A stretch of DNA of 64,000 bases. Origin: Enterobacter mori LMG 25706. Lineage in GTDB: Bacteria > Pseudomonadota > Gammaproteobacteria > Enterobacterales > Enterobacteriaceae. The notes beneath the pieces were generated by a model that did no database searches, was not told where the DNA came from, and worked only from the letters and a program-made list of their open reading frames with translations. The translations under genes and the position numbers were made by a program. The DNA lies in the NCBI RefSeq assembly GCF_000211415.1, contig NZ_GL890778.1:1-64000 (forward strand), given 5' to 3'. Positions 42,853 to 52,190 of this stretch are shown here, one piece after another (the first letter of the stretch is position 1; each line of letters starts with the position of its first letter).

Positions 42853-44121
42853 ATGGAAAATAAAAGCATTCCCCAAGCCACGTCGCCCCTGGCCGCGTGG
42901 CTTTCTTATCTGGAAAACCTGCACAGTAAAACCATCGATATGGGGCTTGAACGCGTAAGCCAGGTCGCTGCGCGTCTTGATGTGCTCAAACCGGCTCCGT
43001 TCGTGTTCACCGTCGCGGGCACCAACGGGAAGGGCACAACCTGCCGCACGCTGGAATCTGTCCTGATGGCGGCGGGTTACAAGGTAGGTGTTTACAGCTC
43101 TCCACACCTGGTGCGCTACACCGAGCGGGTGCGCGTGCAGAACCGCGAACTGCCGGAATCTGCCCATACGGCGTCATTCGCGGAAATTGAAGCTGCACGC
43201 GGTGAGATCTCATTAACCTATTTTGAATACGGTACGCTTTCAGCGCTGTGGCTGTTCAAACAGGCGCAGCTTGACGTGGTAATTCTGGAAGTTGGGCTCG
43301 GTGGTCGTCTTGACGCCACCAATATGGTGGATGCGGATGTCGCCGTCGTCACCAGCATCGCGCTGGATCATACCGACTGGCTGGGGCCAGACCGTGAAAG
43401 CATAGGCCGTGAAAAGGCCGGTATCTTCCGGGCGAATAAGCCCGCCATAGTCGGCGAGCCGGACATGCCGCATACCATCGCCGACGTGGCGAATGAGAAG
43501 GGCGCTCATTTAATGCGCCGCGACGTGGACTGGCGCTATGAGGTTCAGGACAACGGCTGGCGCTTTAGCGATGCGCAGGGTGCGCTGGACGACCTGCCGC
43601 TGCCGCAGGTACCGCAGCCGAACGCCGCCACCGCACTGGCGGCACTGCGTGCCAGTGGATTGACGGTGAGCGAGCAGGCGATCCGCGACGGTATCCAGAA
43701 CGCGATCCTGCCGGGGCGTTTCCAGATTGTCAGCGAGTCGCCGCGTCTTATTCTGGACGTGGCCCACAACCCGCACGCGGCGGCGTATTTGGCAGGACGT
43801 CTCAAATCGTTACCAAAAACCGGGCGCGTGTTGGCGGTTATCGGTATGCTTCATGATAAAGATATCGGCGGGACGCCGGCCTGCATGGAGAGTGTGGTCG
43901 ATAGCTGGTATTGTGCTCCTCTGGAGGGGCCGCGTGGCGCGACGGCTGAGCAGTTGATGGAACATCTCGGCACAGGCGCAATCTATAGTAGCGTGGCTCA
44001 GGCCTGGCATGCTGCGATGGCGGATGCTAAACCAGAAGATACCGTGCTGGTGTGTGGTTCATTCCACACGGTGGCACATGTCATGGAAGTGATGGACGCG
44101 GGGAGAACCGGTGGCGAGTAA
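42853..44121 (+). CDS. folC: Dihydrofolate synthase / folylpolyglutamate synthase FolC
   Basis: ATP-dependent ligase joining dihydropteroate with glutamate and later adding glutamates to folates. The 422 residues have the P-loop GTNGKGTTCRTLES, the blocks SSPHLVRYTERVRV and TYFEYGTLSALWLF, and the Mur-ligase type C-terminal domain (LPGRFQIVSESPRLILDVAHNPHA). It overlaps dedD by 11 bases and heads the folC-dedD-cvpA-purF-ubiX cluster. Confidence 0.96.
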   Translation: MENKSIPQATSPLAAWLSYLENLHSKTIDMGLERVSQVAARLDVLKPAPFVFTVAGTNGKGTTCRTLESVLMAAGYKVGVYSSPHLVRYTERVRVQNRELPESAHTASFAEIEAARGEISLTYFEYGTLSALWLFKQAQLDVVILEVGLGGRLDATNMVDADVAVVTSIALDHTDWLGPDRESIGREKAGIFRANKPAIVGEPDMPHTIADVANEKGAHLMRRDVDWRYEVQDNGWRFSDAQGALDDLPLPQVPQPNAATALAALRASGLTVSEQAIRDGIQNAILPGRFQIVSESPRLILDVAHNPHAAAYLAGRLKSLPKTGRVLAVIGMLHDKDIGGTPACMESVVDSWYCAPLEGPRGATAEQLMEHLGTGAIYSSVAQAWHAAMADAKPEDTVLVCGSFHTVAHVMEVMDAGRTGGE

Positions 44122-44797
44122 GTTTCAGAACCGTTTAACAGGAACCATTGTGCTGGTCGCGCTCGGAGTGATTATTCTTCCGGGACTGCTCGACGGGCAG
44201 AAAAAGCATTATCAGGACGAATTTGCGGCCATTCCGCTGGTGCCGAAACCGGGCGATCGCGATGAGCCAGACATGCTGCCCGCCGCGACGCAGGCGCTAC
44301 CTGCTCAGCCGCCAGAGGGTGCGGCAGAAGAGGTGCGCGCAGGCGATGCTGCTGCACCATCGCTCGATCCTTCTCGCCTGGCTGCGAATAACAATATCGA
44401 AATCGATCCGGTGCCGGTGGAACAGCCTAAGGCTGTTGAGAAACCGAAGCCTGTCGAGAAACCGCAGCCGAAGCCGCAGCGGGATAAAGCGACAGAGCAG
44501 CTGGCTGCAACGTCAGAAACCCCACCACCGGCGAAACAAGACGCGGCACCGACCGGTAAAGCCTACGTTGTTCAGCTTGGCGCATTGAAAAACGCCGATA
44601 AAGTCAACGAGGTGGTGAGTAAACTGCGCGGTGCGGGATACCGTGTTTACACTTCACCTTCCACGCCGGTGCAGGGTAAAATTACCCGTATCCTGGTGGG
44701 GCCTGAAGCGTCGAAAGACAAGCTGAAAGGGTCACTGGGTGAGCTGAAGCAGATCTCCGGGCTGAGCGGTGTGGTGATGAACTACAGCGCGAACTGA
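44111..44797 (+). CDS. dedD: Cell division protein DedD (SPOR domain)
   Basis: Inner-membrane division protein. The 228 residues have one N-terminal membrane helix (about 10-27, TGTIVLVALGVIILPGLL), a Pro/Lys/Ala-rich periplasmic linker with repeated VEKP units (about 105-125), and a SPOR domain (about 148-228, AYVVQLGALKNADKVNEVV) that binds stripped septal peptidoglycan. Starts with GTG inside the end of folC with GGGAGA before it. Confidence 0.94.
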   Translation: MASKFQNRLTGTIVLVALGVIILPGLLDGQKKHYQDEFAAIPLVPKPGDRDEPDMLPAATQALPAQPPEGAAEEVRAGDAAAPSLDPSRLAANNNIEIDPVPVEQPKAVEKPKPVEKPQPKPQRDKATEQLAATSETPPPAKQDAAPTGKAYVVQLGALKNADKVNEVVSKLRGAGYRVYTSPSTPVQGKITRILVGPEASKDKLKGSLGELKQISGLSGVVMNYSAN

Positions 44798-44806
44798 CAC
44801 GATCTT

Positions 44807-44858
44807 GCCCCTCACCTTAACCCTCTCCCCAACGGGGGGAGGGCTGGGGTGAGGGGGA
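44807..44858. repeat. CCCTCTCCCC hairpin repeat between dedD and cvpA
   Basis: CCCCTCACC..CCCTCTCCCC facing GGGGGGAGGGCTGGGGTGAGGGG: nested inverted repeats with the same halves as the copies at 22450, 32131 and 52075. It lies before the cvpA PurR site. Confidence 0.85.
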
Positions 44859-44945
44859 ACAGACGTCCACAGAGGCGTCAAAAGGCCCATGGCGTTGAGC
44901 GTTTTTTCAGCGCCTTTTTTATTTACGCGCGGGAAGGAAATCCCT

Positions 44946-44961
44946 ACGCAAACGTTTTCTT
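44946..44961 (+). promoter_or_regulatory. PurR box upstream of cvpA-purF
   Basis: ACGCAAACGTTTTCTT matches the PurR operator ACGCAAACGTTTGCGT at 14 of 16 positions. It lies 57 bases before the cvpA start, as in the E. coli purF operon, so purines should repress cvpA-purF-ubiX. Confidence 0.85.
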
Positions 44962-45017
44962 TTTCTGTTAGAATTCGCCCCGAACTGGATGACAGGGCGT
45001 TAAATCGTGGGACACAT

Positions 45018-45506
45018 ATGGTCTGGATTGATTACGCCATCATTGCGGTGATTGGTTTTTCCTGTCTGGTTAGCCTGATCCGTGGCTTTGTTCGTGAAGC
45101 GTTATCGCTGGTGACATGGGGTTGTGCTTTCTTTGTTGCCAGTCATTACTACACTTACCTGTCTGTCTGGTTCACGGGCTTTGAAGATGAACTGGTCCGA
45201 AACGGAATCGCCATCGCGGTGCTGTTTATCGCGACGCTGATTGTTGGCGCTATCGTCAATTACGTGATAGGTCAGCTGGTCGAGAAAACCGGTCTGTCAG
45301 GAACGGACAGGGTGCTCGGGATCTGTTTCGGCGCGTTGCGAGGCGTGCTGATTGTGGCCGCGATACTGTTCTTCCTGGATACCTTCACCGGGTTCTCCAA
45401 AAGCGAAGACTGGCAGAAATCGCAGCTCATTCCAGAGTTCAGCTTCATCATCAGATGGTTCTTTGACTATCTGCAAAGCTCGTCGAGTTTTTTGCCCAGG
45501 GCATAA
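45018..45506 (+). CDS. cvpA: Membrane protein CvpA (colicin V production)
   Basis: Inner-membrane protein of 162 residues with four hydrophobic helices; needed for colicin V production and for resistance to bile and envelope stress in relatives. Blocks SLIRGFVREALSLVTWGCAFF and RVLGICFGALRGVLIVAAILFF are typical. The start at 45018 follows family alignment; the frame reaches back to 44889 but crosses the PurR operator, so the long version is rejected. First gene of the PurR-controlled transcript. Confidence 0.95.
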   Translation: MVWIDYAIIAVIGFSCLVSLIRGFVREALSLVTWGCAFFVASHYYTYLSVWFTGFEDELVRNGIAIAVLFIATLIVGAIVNYVIGQLVEKTGLSGTDRVLGICFGALRGVLIVAAILFFLDTFTGFSKSEDWQKSQLIPEFSFIIRWFFDYLQSSSSFLPRA

Positions 45507-45539
45507 ACCCTGAGATGTGGCTTAACGAGGAAAAGACGA

Positions 45540-47057
45540 ATGTGCGGTATTGTCGGTATCGCCGGTTTCATGCCGGTAAACCAGTCGATTTATGACGCGT
45601 TAACGGTGCTTCAGCACCGTGGGCAGGATGCTGCGGGTATCATCACCATTGATGCAAACAACTGCTTCCGTTTACGCAAGGCGAATGGCCTGGTAAACGA
45701 TGTGTTTGAAGCCCGCCATATGCAGCGTCTGCAAGGTAATATGGGGATCGGTCACGTTCGTTATCCTACTGCTGGCAGTTCCAGCGCCTCTGAGGCACAG
45801 CCTTTCTACGTCAACTCACCGTATGGCATCACCCTTGCTCATAACGGCAACCTGACCAACGCGCACGAGCTGCGTAAAAAGCTGTTCGAAGAGAAACGTC
45901 GCCACATTAACACCACCTCTGATTCTGAAATCCTGCTCAATGTGTTCGCCAGCGAGCTGGATAACTTCCGTCACTACCCGCTGGAAGCAGACAACATCTT
46001 TGCTGCCATTGCCGCAACAAATCGTCAGATCCGCGGCGCGTATGCCTGCGTGGCGATGATTATCGGTCACGGCATGGTCGCCTTCCGCGATCCAAACGGC
46101 ATTCGTCCTCTGGTGCTTGGCAAACGTGAGCTCGGCGATGGTCGTACGGAGTATATGGTCGCCTCTGAAAGCGTGGCGCTGGACACGCTGGGCTTTGAAT
46201 TCCTGCGTGACGTTGCGCCCGGTGAAGCGGTCTACATCACTGAGAAGGGCCAGCTGTTTACCCGCCAGTGTGCTGACAATCCGGTCAGCAACCCGTGCCT
46301 GTTCGAATACGTTTACTTCGCCCGTCCGGATTCCTTCATCGACAAGATTTCCGTCTACAGCGCGCGCGTGAACATGGGTACGAAGCTCGGCGAGAAGATT
46401 GCCCGCGAGTGGGACGATCTCGATATCGACGTCGTGATCCCTATCCCGGAAACCTCCTGCGATATCGCGCTGGAAATCGCGCGTATTCTGGATAAGCCTT
46501 ACCGCCAGGGCTTCGTGAAGAACCGCTACGTTGGCCGCACCTTTATCATGCCGGGCCAGCATCTGCGCCGTAAGTCCGTACGTCGTAAGCTGAACGCCAA
46601 CCGCGCCGAGTTCCGCGACAAGAATGTACTGCTGGTGGATGATTCCATCGTTCGCGGTACGACGTCTGAACAGATTATCGAAATGGCACGCGAAGCCGGT
46701 GCGAAGAAAGTGTACCTGGCGTCTGCGGCGCCAGAAATTCGCTTCCCGAACGTGTACGGCATCGACATGCCAACCGCGACGGAGCTGATCGCTCACGGTC
46801 GTGAAGTGGACGAAATTCGCCAGATTATCGGTGCTGACGGCCTGATTTTCCAGGATCTGAACGATCTGATCGACGCGGTGCGTGCCGAGAACCCGGACAT
46901 TCAGCAGTTCGAATGCTCAGTGTTTAACGGCGTGTACGTGACTAAAGACGTTGACCAGCAGTATCTCGACTACCTGGATTCCCTGCGTAACGACGATGCG
47001 AAAGCCGTCCAGCTGCAGAACGATCTTGAGAGCTTAGAGATGCACAACGAAGGTTGA
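45540..47057 (+). CDS. purF: Amidophosphoribosyltransferase PurF
   Basis: First step of purine synthesis: PRPP and glutamine to phosphoribosylamine. The 505 residues start [10 protein letters not shown], so Cys becomes the N-terminal nucleophile of the glutaminase domain after Met removal. The phosphoribosyltransferase part carries the PRPP loop [14 protein letters not shown] (about residues 362-375). Coupled to cvpA by 33 bases. Confidence 0.97.
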   Translation: MCGIVGIAGFMPVNQSIYDALTVLQHRGQDAAGIITIDANNCFRLRKANGLVNDVFEARHMQRLQGNMGIGHVRYPTAGSSSASEAQPFYVNSPYGITLAHNGNLTNAHELRKKLFEEKRRHINTTSDSEILLNVFASELDNFRHYPLEADNIFAAIAATNRQIRGAYACVAMIIGHGMVAFRDPNGIRPLVLGKRELGDGRTEYMVASESVALDTLGFEFLRDVAPGEAVYITEKGQLFTRQCADNPVSNPCLFEYVYFARPDSFIDKISVYSARVNMGTKLGEKIAREWDDLDIDVVIPIPETSCDIALEIARILDKPYRQGFVKNRYVGRTFIMPGQHLRRKSVRRKLNANRAEFRDKNVLLVDDSIVRGTTSEQIIEMAREAGAKKVYLASAAPEIRFPNVYGIDMPTATELIAHGREVDEIRQIIGADGLIFQDLNDLIDAVRAENPDIQQFECSVFNGVYVTKDVDQQYLDYLDSLRNDDAKAVQLQNDLESLEMHNEG

Positions 47058-47068
47058 TGTTTCTGCAG

Positions 47069-47088
47069 GTGAGGGCAGACGCCCTCAC
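47069..47088. other. Hairpin between purF and ubiX
   Basis: Perfect 8-pair stem GTGAGGGC / GCCCTCAC with a 4-base loop, no T run. It may protect the purF end of the transcript or dampen ubiX expression; it is not a clear terminator. Confidence 0.5.
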
Positions 47089-47145
47089 TTGCAACTCCCC
47101 GCAAAATCCTGCACAGTCTGCCCTGAATCAGTAAGGGCAAAAATC

Positions 47146-47715
47146 ATGAAACGACTCATTATTGGGATCAGCGGTGCCAGTGGCGCGATTTACGGCGTAC
47201 GTCTGTTGCAGGTGCTGCGTGACGTAGCGGATGTGGAAACCCATCTGGTGATGAGCCAGGCGGCGCGCCAGACCCTCTCCCTTGAAACCGACCTTTCCCT
47301 GCGTGATGTTCAGGCGCTGGCGGATGTCGTCCACGATGCCCGCGATATCGCGGCCAGTATCTCTTCAGGCTCGTTTAAAACGGCGGGTATGGTTATCCTG
47401 CCCTGTTCAATAAAAACGCTCTCCGGCATTGTGAACAGCTATACCGATACCCTGGTGACGCGTGCGGCGGATGTGGTGCTGAAAGAGCGTCGTCCTCTGG
47501 TACTCTGCGTGCGGGAAACACCGCTGCATCTGGGGCATCTACGCTTAATGACGCAGGCGGCTGAACTTGGGGCTGTCATCATGCCACCGGTCCCCGCGTT
47601 CTACCATCGCCCGCAAACGCTGGATGACATCATCAACCAGACCGTTAACCGCGTGTTGGATCAGTTTGATATTGACCTGCCGGAAGACCTCTTCACCCGC
47701 TGGCAGGGGGCCTGA
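47146..47715 (+). CDS. ubiX: Flavin prenyltransferase UbiX
   Basis: Makes the prenylated FMN cofactor used by the decarboxylase UbiD in ubiquinone synthesis. The 189 residues have the flavin-binding blocks IGISGASGAIYGVRLL, SSGSFKTAGMVILPCS and RETPLHLGHLRLM. The start at 47146 gives the same length as E. coli UbiX; the longer frame from 47089 runs through the intergenic sequence. Confidence 0.96.
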   Translation: MKRLIIGISGASGAIYGVRLLQVLRDVADVETHLVMSQAARQTLSLETDLSLRDVQALADVVHDARDIAASISSGSFKTAGMVILPCSIKTLSGIVNSYTDTLVTRAADVVLKERRPLVLCVRETPLHLGHLRLMTQAAELGAVIMPPVPAFYHRPQTLDDIINQTVNRVLDQFDIDLPEDLFTRWQGA

Positions 47716-47749
47716 ATTTGTGCACAAACAAGGTGCATGAAAAGACAAG

Positions 47750-47768
47750 TTGCCCTGTTTCAGGGCAA
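47750..47768 (+). terminator. Possible terminator after ubiX
   Basis: Eight-pair stem TTGCCCTG / CAGGGCAA with a TTT loop. Only a weak T run (TTATG) follows, so termination is uncertain. Confidence 0.45.
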
Positions 47769-47925
47769 TTATGCAACGGCGATCATATCCTCGACATTTA
47801 ATTCGTTTTTTCCCTTCTTCCCTCTCCGGTTCGTTCGGCAGACCTGCTATCTTTCACCACTAAGGCAATATCGCAACGTTTTATTAACATATTTAACGTC
47901 GAATTTTTGACCAGACGGGAATGTG

Positions 47926-47941
47926 GCATAAGACCTGCAAG
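47926..47941 (+). promoter_or_regulatory. Candidate sigma-54 promoter of argT
   Basis: TGGCATAAGACCTGCA keeps GG-N10-GC exactly (GG 47927-47928, GC 47939-47940) and fits TGGCAC-N5-TTGCA at most positions. It lies 65 bases before argT. argT is nitrogen-regulated through NtrC in Salmonella and E. coli. Confidence 0.7.
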
Positions 47942-48005
47942 AGAAGCCTGCAACACAACACACTACACAATACATAATAAAATCACGGTACTTGAGGGTA
48001 AATGT

Positions 48006-48788
48006 ATGAAGAAGACGGTTCTGGCTCTGTCTTTGCTCGTGGGGTTAAGTGCAGCAGCAGGTAGCTATGCAGCACTGCCACAGACGGTTCGTATCGGTAC
48101 AGACGCAACCTACGCGCCATTCTCTTCCAGGGATGCGAAAGGCGATTTCGTGGGGTTTGATATCGATCTGGGAAATGAAATGTGCAAACGCATTGCGGTG
48201 AAATGCACATGGGTGGGCAGCGACTTTGACGCATTGATCCCGTCGCTGAAAGCCAAAAAAATCGACGCCATTATCTCTTCTCTCTCCATCACCGAAAAAC
48301 GTCAGCAGGAGATCGCCTTCTCTGACAAGCTCTACGCTGCGGATTCTCGTCTGATTGCCGCCAAAGGCTCCCCGATTCAACCAACCATCGACTCGCTGAA
48401 AGGCAAGCATGTCGGCGTGCTTCAGGGATCGACGCAGGAAGGTTTTGCTAATGCCAACTGGCGTGAGAAGGGCGTAGATGTGGTGGCTTACCAGAACCAG
48501 GATCTGATTTACTCTGACCTGGCAGCAGGCCGTCTGGATGCCGCATTCCAGGATGAAGTCGCCGCGAGCGAAGGCTTCCTGAAGCAGCCAGCCGGTAAAG
48601 AGTACGCCTTTGCGGGCCCGTCCGTGAAAGACAAAAAATACTTTGGTGACGGCACAGGTATCGGCCTGCGTAAGGACGATACCGAGCTGAAAGCCGCCTT
48701 TGACAAAGCCTTCGCTGAGCTGCGTAAAGACGGTACCTATGACAAACTGGCGAAGAAATACTTCGACTTCAACGTCTACGGTGACTGA
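48006..48788 (+). CDS. argT: Lysine/arginine/ornithine-binding periplasmic protein ArgT
   Basis: Periplasmic receptor of the HisQMP ABC importer for Lys, Arg and Orn. The 260 residues have a signal peptide ([22 protein letters not shown]) and the two-lobed SBP_bac_3 fold: ligand-binding segments [42 protein letters not shown] and [11 protein letters not shown]. It is a close paralogue of hisJ, 225 bases downstream. GAGGGTAAATGT precedes the ATG. Confidence 0.96.
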   Translation: MKKTVLALSLLVGLSAAAGSYAALPQTVRIGTDATYAPFSSRDAKGDFVGFDIDLGNEMCKRIAVKCTWVGSDFDALIPSLKAKKIDAIISSLSITEKRQQEIAFSDKLYAADSRLIAAKGSPIQPTIDSLKGKHVGVLQGSTQEGFANANWREKGVDVVAYQNQDLIYSDLAAGRLDAAFQDEVAASEGFLKQPAGKEYAFAGPSVKDKKYFGDGTGIGLRKDDTELKAAFDKAFAELRKDGTYDKLAKKYFDFNVYGD

Positions 48789-48949
48789 CGCATAACGGTG
48801 ATGCACTGACCTGGTGCGTCGCTGGTGTGGGTGATCCGATATGGTGCAGCTTGTGCACCATATTGGGTCGTCGTGTGCATACTTACGCATTTATAATGCA
48901 AAAAATCCCGCCCCAAAGGCATTATTCTTTGCCTGACAGCGTGGATTAA

Positions 48950-48965
48950 TGGCACATTAACCGCA
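48950..48965 (+). promoter_or_regulatory. Candidate sigma-54 promoter of hisJQMP
   Basis: TGGCACATTAACCGCA has a perfect TGGCAC and exact GG-N10-GC spacing (GG 48951-48952, GC 48963-48964). It lies 49 bases before hisJ. The -12 half is CCGCA rather than TTGCA, so strength is uncertain. Confidence 0.55.
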
Positions 48966-49013
48966 CCCCGTCGTCGTAAAAAACCGTATGAAGACAGTTT
49001 GTTGAGGATAGAT

Positions 49014-49796
49014 ATGAAAAAACTCGTGTTGTCACTCTCTCTGGTACTGGCCTTTTCCAGCGCCACCGCGGCTTTCGCAGCCGTTCCGCAAAAAATTCGT
49101 ATTGGTACTGACCCTACCTATGCCCCCTTTGAATCGAAAAATGCGAAGGGTGAACTGGTGGGTTTTGACATCGATCTGGCCAATGAGCTGTGCAAACGTA
49201 TTAAAGCGCAATGTACCTACGTTGAGAACCCGCTGGATGCCCTGATCCCGTCGCTGAAAGCGAAAAAAATCGACGTCATCATGTCCTCTCTTTCCATCAC
49301 TGAAAAACGCCAGCAGGAGATTGCCTTCACCGACAAACTCTACGCAGCGGATTCTCGTCTGGTGGTGGCTAAGTCTTCAGACATTCAGCCTACCCTTGAG
49401 TCGCTGAAGGGCAAACGCGTCGGCGTGCTGCAGGGCACCACGCAGGAAACCTACGGCAACGAACACTGGGCGCCGAAGGGGATCGAAATCGTCTCTTATC
49501 AGGGCCAGGAAAATATCTACGCAGACCTGACGGCAGGCCGAATTGATGCGGCATTCCAGGATGAAGTCGCGGCAAGCGAAGGCTTCCTGAAAACGCCGGT
49601 GGGTAAAGATTACAAATTTGGCGGCCCGTCCATTAAGGACGTGAAGCTGTTTGGTGTGGGCACCGGTATGGGCCTGCGCAAAGAAGACAACGAGCTGCGT
49701 GAAGCGCTGAACAAAGCCTTCGCCGAAATGCGTGCTGATGGCACCTATGACAAGCTGGCGAAAAAGTACTTTGATTTTAATGTTTACGGCGGCTAA
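49014..49796 (+). CDS. hisJ: Histidine-binding periplasmic protein HisJ
   Basis: Periplasmic histidine receptor for HisQMP. The 260 residues have a signal peptide ([22 protein letters not shown]) and the same fold and ligand motifs as ArgT ([41 protein letters not shown]), showing that the two arose by duplication. The ATG at 49014 is used; a start five codons earlier is less likely because it would put charged residues before the signal peptide. Confidence 0.96.
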   Translation: MKKLVLSLSLVLAFSSATAAFAAVPQKIRIGTDPTYAPFESKNAKGELVGFDIDLANELCKRIKAQCTYVENPLDALIPSLKAKKIDVIMSSLSITEKRQQEIAFTDKLYAADSRLVVAKSSDIQPTLESLKGKRVGVLQGTTQETYGNEHWAPKGIEIVSYQGQENIYADLTAGRIDAAFQDEVAASEGFLKTPVGKDYKFGGPSIKDVKLFGVGTGMGLRKEDNELREALNKAFAEMRADGTYDKLAKKYFDFNVYGG

Positions 49797-49800
49797 TCCC

Positions 49801-49839
49801 CCCCTCCAACAACGCGCGGCCCCCCCCACTCAGGGAGGG
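49801..49839 (+). repeat. C-rich hairpin between hisJ and hisQ
   Basis: CCCCTCC pairs with GGAGGGG around a 25-base C-rich loop. The hisJ-hisQ gap of E. coli and Salmonella holds a REP element that stabilises hisJ mRNA; here it is this different hairpin. Confidence 0.55.
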
Positions 49840-49884
49840 GAAAAGACACGGTTCCACCACTCACGACCCGACAGGGCACGCGGT

Positions 49885-50571
49885 ATGCTGTACGGATTTT
49901 CTGGCGTTATTTTACAAGGCGCGCTTGTCACCCTTGAGCTGGCTATCAGCTCCGTGGTACTGGCGGTGCTGATAGGTCTGGCGGGCGCAGGGGCAAAGCT
50001 GTCGGCGAATAAACCCCTGGCGCTCATATTCGAAGGCTATACCACGCTTATTCGCGGCGTACCCGATCTGGCGCCGATGCTGCTGATCTTTTACGGTCTG
50101 CAGATCGCGCTGAACGGCATTACCGACGCCGTCGGCATGGAACAGATCGATATCGACCCGATGGTAGCCGGTATTATTACCCTCGGCTTTATCTACGGTG
50201 CTTACTTCACGGAAACCTTCCGTGGCGCTTACATGGCCGTCCCGAGAGGGCACATTGAAGCGGCAACCGCATTTGGTTTTACCTCCTCACAAACGTTTCG
50301 CCGGATCCTGTTCCCGGCCATGATGCGCTATGCGCTTCCGGGCATCGGAAACAACTGGCAGGTTATCCTCAAAGCGACAGCGCTGGTCTCGCTGCTTGGT
50401 CTGGAAGACGTCGTTAAAGCGACTCAGCTGGCGGGCAAGAGTACCTGGGAGCCCTTCTACTTTGCGGTAGTCTGTGGCGTGATTTATCTGGTGTTTACGA
50501 CGGTCTCCAATGGTGTGCTGCTTCTGCTCGAGCGTCGCTACTCCGTGGGTGTGAAGAGGGCTGACCTGTGA
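49885..50571 (+). CDS. hisQ: Histidine/basic amino acid ABC permease HisQ
   Basis: One of the two inner-membrane subunits of the HisQMP2 importer. The 228 residues have five hydrophobic helices and the ABC permease signature EAATAFGFTSSQTFRRILFPAMMRYALPG (about residues 128-156). Start chosen at 49885 to match the family length; the longer frame begins inside hisJ. The stop overlaps hisM by four bases. Confidence 0.96.
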   Translation: MLYGFSGVILQGALVTLELAISSVVLAVLIGLAGAGAKLSANKPLALIFEGYTTLIRGVPDLAPMLLIFYGLQIALNGITDAVGMEQIDIDPMVAGIITLGFIYGAYFTETFRGAYMAVPRGHIEAATAFGFTSSQTFRRILFPAMMRYALPGIGNNWQVILKATALVSLLGLEDVVKATQLAGKSTWEPFYFAVVCGVIYLVFTTVSNGVLLLLERRYSVGVKRADL

Positions 50572-51281
50572 TTGAGATTATTCAGGAATACTGGAAATCC
50601 CTGCTGTGGACGGATGGCTACCGCTTTACCGGCGTGGCGATTACGCTCTGGCTGCTGATTTCTTCCGTGGTGATGGGCGGTATTCTGGCGGTGTTTCTCG
50701 CCATTGGCCGCGTGTCGAACAACAAATTTATCCAGTTCCCGATCTGGCTGTTCACCTATGTGTTTCGCGGTACGCCCCTGTACGTGCAACTGCTGGTGTT
50801 CTATTCGGGAATGTACACGCTGGAGATCGTGAAAGGCACAGAGATGCTCAATGCGTTCTTCCGCAGCGGTCTGAACTGTACGGTGCTGGCGTTGACGCTC
50901 AATACCTGCGCCTATACCACTGAGATCTTTGCGGGGGCGATCCGCTCTGTCCCTTACGGTGAAATCGAAGCGGCGCGGGCGTACGGCTTTTCGTCGGTGA
51001 AGCTCTATCGCTGCATCATTCTGCCGTCGGCGCTGCGCATTGCACTGCCTGCGTACAGCAACGAAGTGATTCTGATGCTGCACTCCACCGCGCTAGCCTT
51101 TACCGCGACGGTGCCGGACTTGCTCAAAATTGCGCGCGATATTAACTCCGCGACCTATCAGCCGTTTACTGCGTTTGGCATTGCGGCCGTGCTCTATTTA
51201 ATTATCTCTTATGTTCTGATTAGCCTGTTCCGTAAGGCTGAAAAACGCTGGTTGCAGCATATAAAACCTTCGACGCACTGA
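50568..51281 (+). CDS. hisM: Histidine/basic amino acid ABC permease HisM
   Basis: Partner permease of HisQ, 237 residues with five hydrophobic helices and the signature [34 protein letters not shown]. It starts with GTG inside the last codons of hisQ (overlap GTGA), which points to coupled translation. Confidence 0.96.
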   Translation: MIEIIQEYWKSLLWTDGYRFTGVAITLWLLISSVVMGGILAVFLAIGRVSNNKFIQFPIWLFTYVFRGTPLYVQLLVFYSGMYTLEIVKGTEMLNAFFRSGLNCTVLALTLNTCAYTTEIFAGAIRSVPYGEIEAARAYGFSSVKLYRCIILPSALRIALPAYSNEVILMLHSTALAFTATVPDLLKIARDINSATYQPFTAFGIAAVLYLIISYVLISLFRKAEKRWLQHIKPSTH

Positions 51282-51289
51282 GAAAGATG

Positions 51290-52063
51290 ATGGCTGAGAA
51301 CAAATTAAACGTTATTGATTTGCACAAACGCTACGGCGAACATGAAGTGCTGAAAGGGGTGTCGCTGCAGGCTAACGCAGGCGATGTGATCAGTATTATC
51401 GGCTCATCCGGTTCGGGTAAAAGTACCTTCCTGCGCTGCATAAACTTCCTCGAAAAGCCGAGCGAAGGCTCGATCGTGGTGAGCGGACAGAATATCAATC
51501 TGGTGCGCGATAAAGACGGCCAGCTGAAGGTGGCAGATAAGCATCAGTTGCGCCTGTTGCGTACGCGCCTGACGATGGTGTTCCAGCACTTCAACCTCTG
51601 GAGCCACATGACGGTGCTGGAGAACGTGATGGAAGCGCCGGTTCAGGTACTGGGGCTGAGCAAGCAGGAAGCCCGCGAACGCGCGGTGAAATACCTTGCG
51701 AAAGTGGGTATCGACGAGCGCCAGCAGATGAAGTACCCGGTGCATCTCTCCGGCGGTCAGCAGCAGCGTGTCTCCATCGCCCGCGCGCTGGCGATGGAGC
51801 CAGAAGTGCTGCTGTTCGACGAACCGACCTCCGCGCTGGACCCGGAACTCGTTGGCGAAGTGCTGCGCATCATGCAGAAACTGGCCGAAGAGGGCAAAAC
51901 GATGGTGGTGGTGACGCACGAGATGGGCTTTGCCCGTAACGTCTCCAACCACGTTATTTTCCTGCATCAGGGGAAAATTGAAGAGCAGGGGCATCCGGAT
52001 GAAGTGTTAGCGAACCCGCAAAGCCCGCGTTTGCAGCAGTTCCTGAAGGGATCGTTGAAGTAG
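51290..52063 (+). CDS. hisP: Histidine/basic amino acid ABC transporter ATPase HisP
   Basis: ATPase subunit of the HisQMP2 importer. The 257 residues have Walker A GSSGSGKS (about 39-46), Q-loop FQHFNLW, signature LSGGQQQR, Walker [13 protein letters not shown] and the H-loop VTHEMGF. The second of two adjacent ATG codons is chosen by alignment with [16 protein letters not shown] of E. coli. Last gene of hisJQMP. Confidence 0.96.
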   Translation: MAENKLNVIDLHKRYGEHEVLKGVSLQANAGDVISIIGSSGSGKSTFLRCINFLEKPSEGSIVVSGQNINLVRDKDGQLKVADKHQLRLLRTRLTMVFQHFNLWSHMTVLENVMEAPVQVLGLSKQEARERAVKYLAKVGIDERQQMKYPVHLSGGQQQRVSIARALAMEPEVLLFDEPTSALDPELVGEVLRIMQKLAEEGKTMVVVTHEMGFARNVSNHVIFLHQGKIEEQGHPDEVLANPQSPRLQQFLKGSLK

Positions 52064-52074
52064 GTTTTGCCCTT

Positions 52075-52190
52075 CTCCCTCTCCCTGTGGGAGAGGGTCG
52101 GGGTGAGGGCATCAGACAGCAGTGCAGCCCAATCGACCGCGTGTTCTCCCTCTCCCTGTGGGAGAGGGCCGGGGTGAGGGCATCAGACCG
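52075..52190. repeat. Two tandem copies of the CCCTCTCCC/GGGAGAGGG repeat
   Basis: Copies at 52075-52118 and 52145-52190 both read TCTCCCTCTCCCTGTGGGAGAGGG(T/C)CGGGGTGAGGGCATCAGAC. They differ at few positions. The second copy runs into the stop codon of the GNAT gene on the other strand. Confidence 0.9.

Noticed and set aside
44807-44858. Rho-independent terminator after dedD
   Set aside because: Strong stem but no T run, and the same sequence occurs at other unrelated sites, so it is classed as a repeat.
45816-46796. 326-codon minus-strand frame
   Set aside because: Antisense of purF, a strongly conserved gene.
52075-52190. CRISPR array
   Set aside because: Only two copies, palindromic, and other copies are scattered singly; no cas gene is near.
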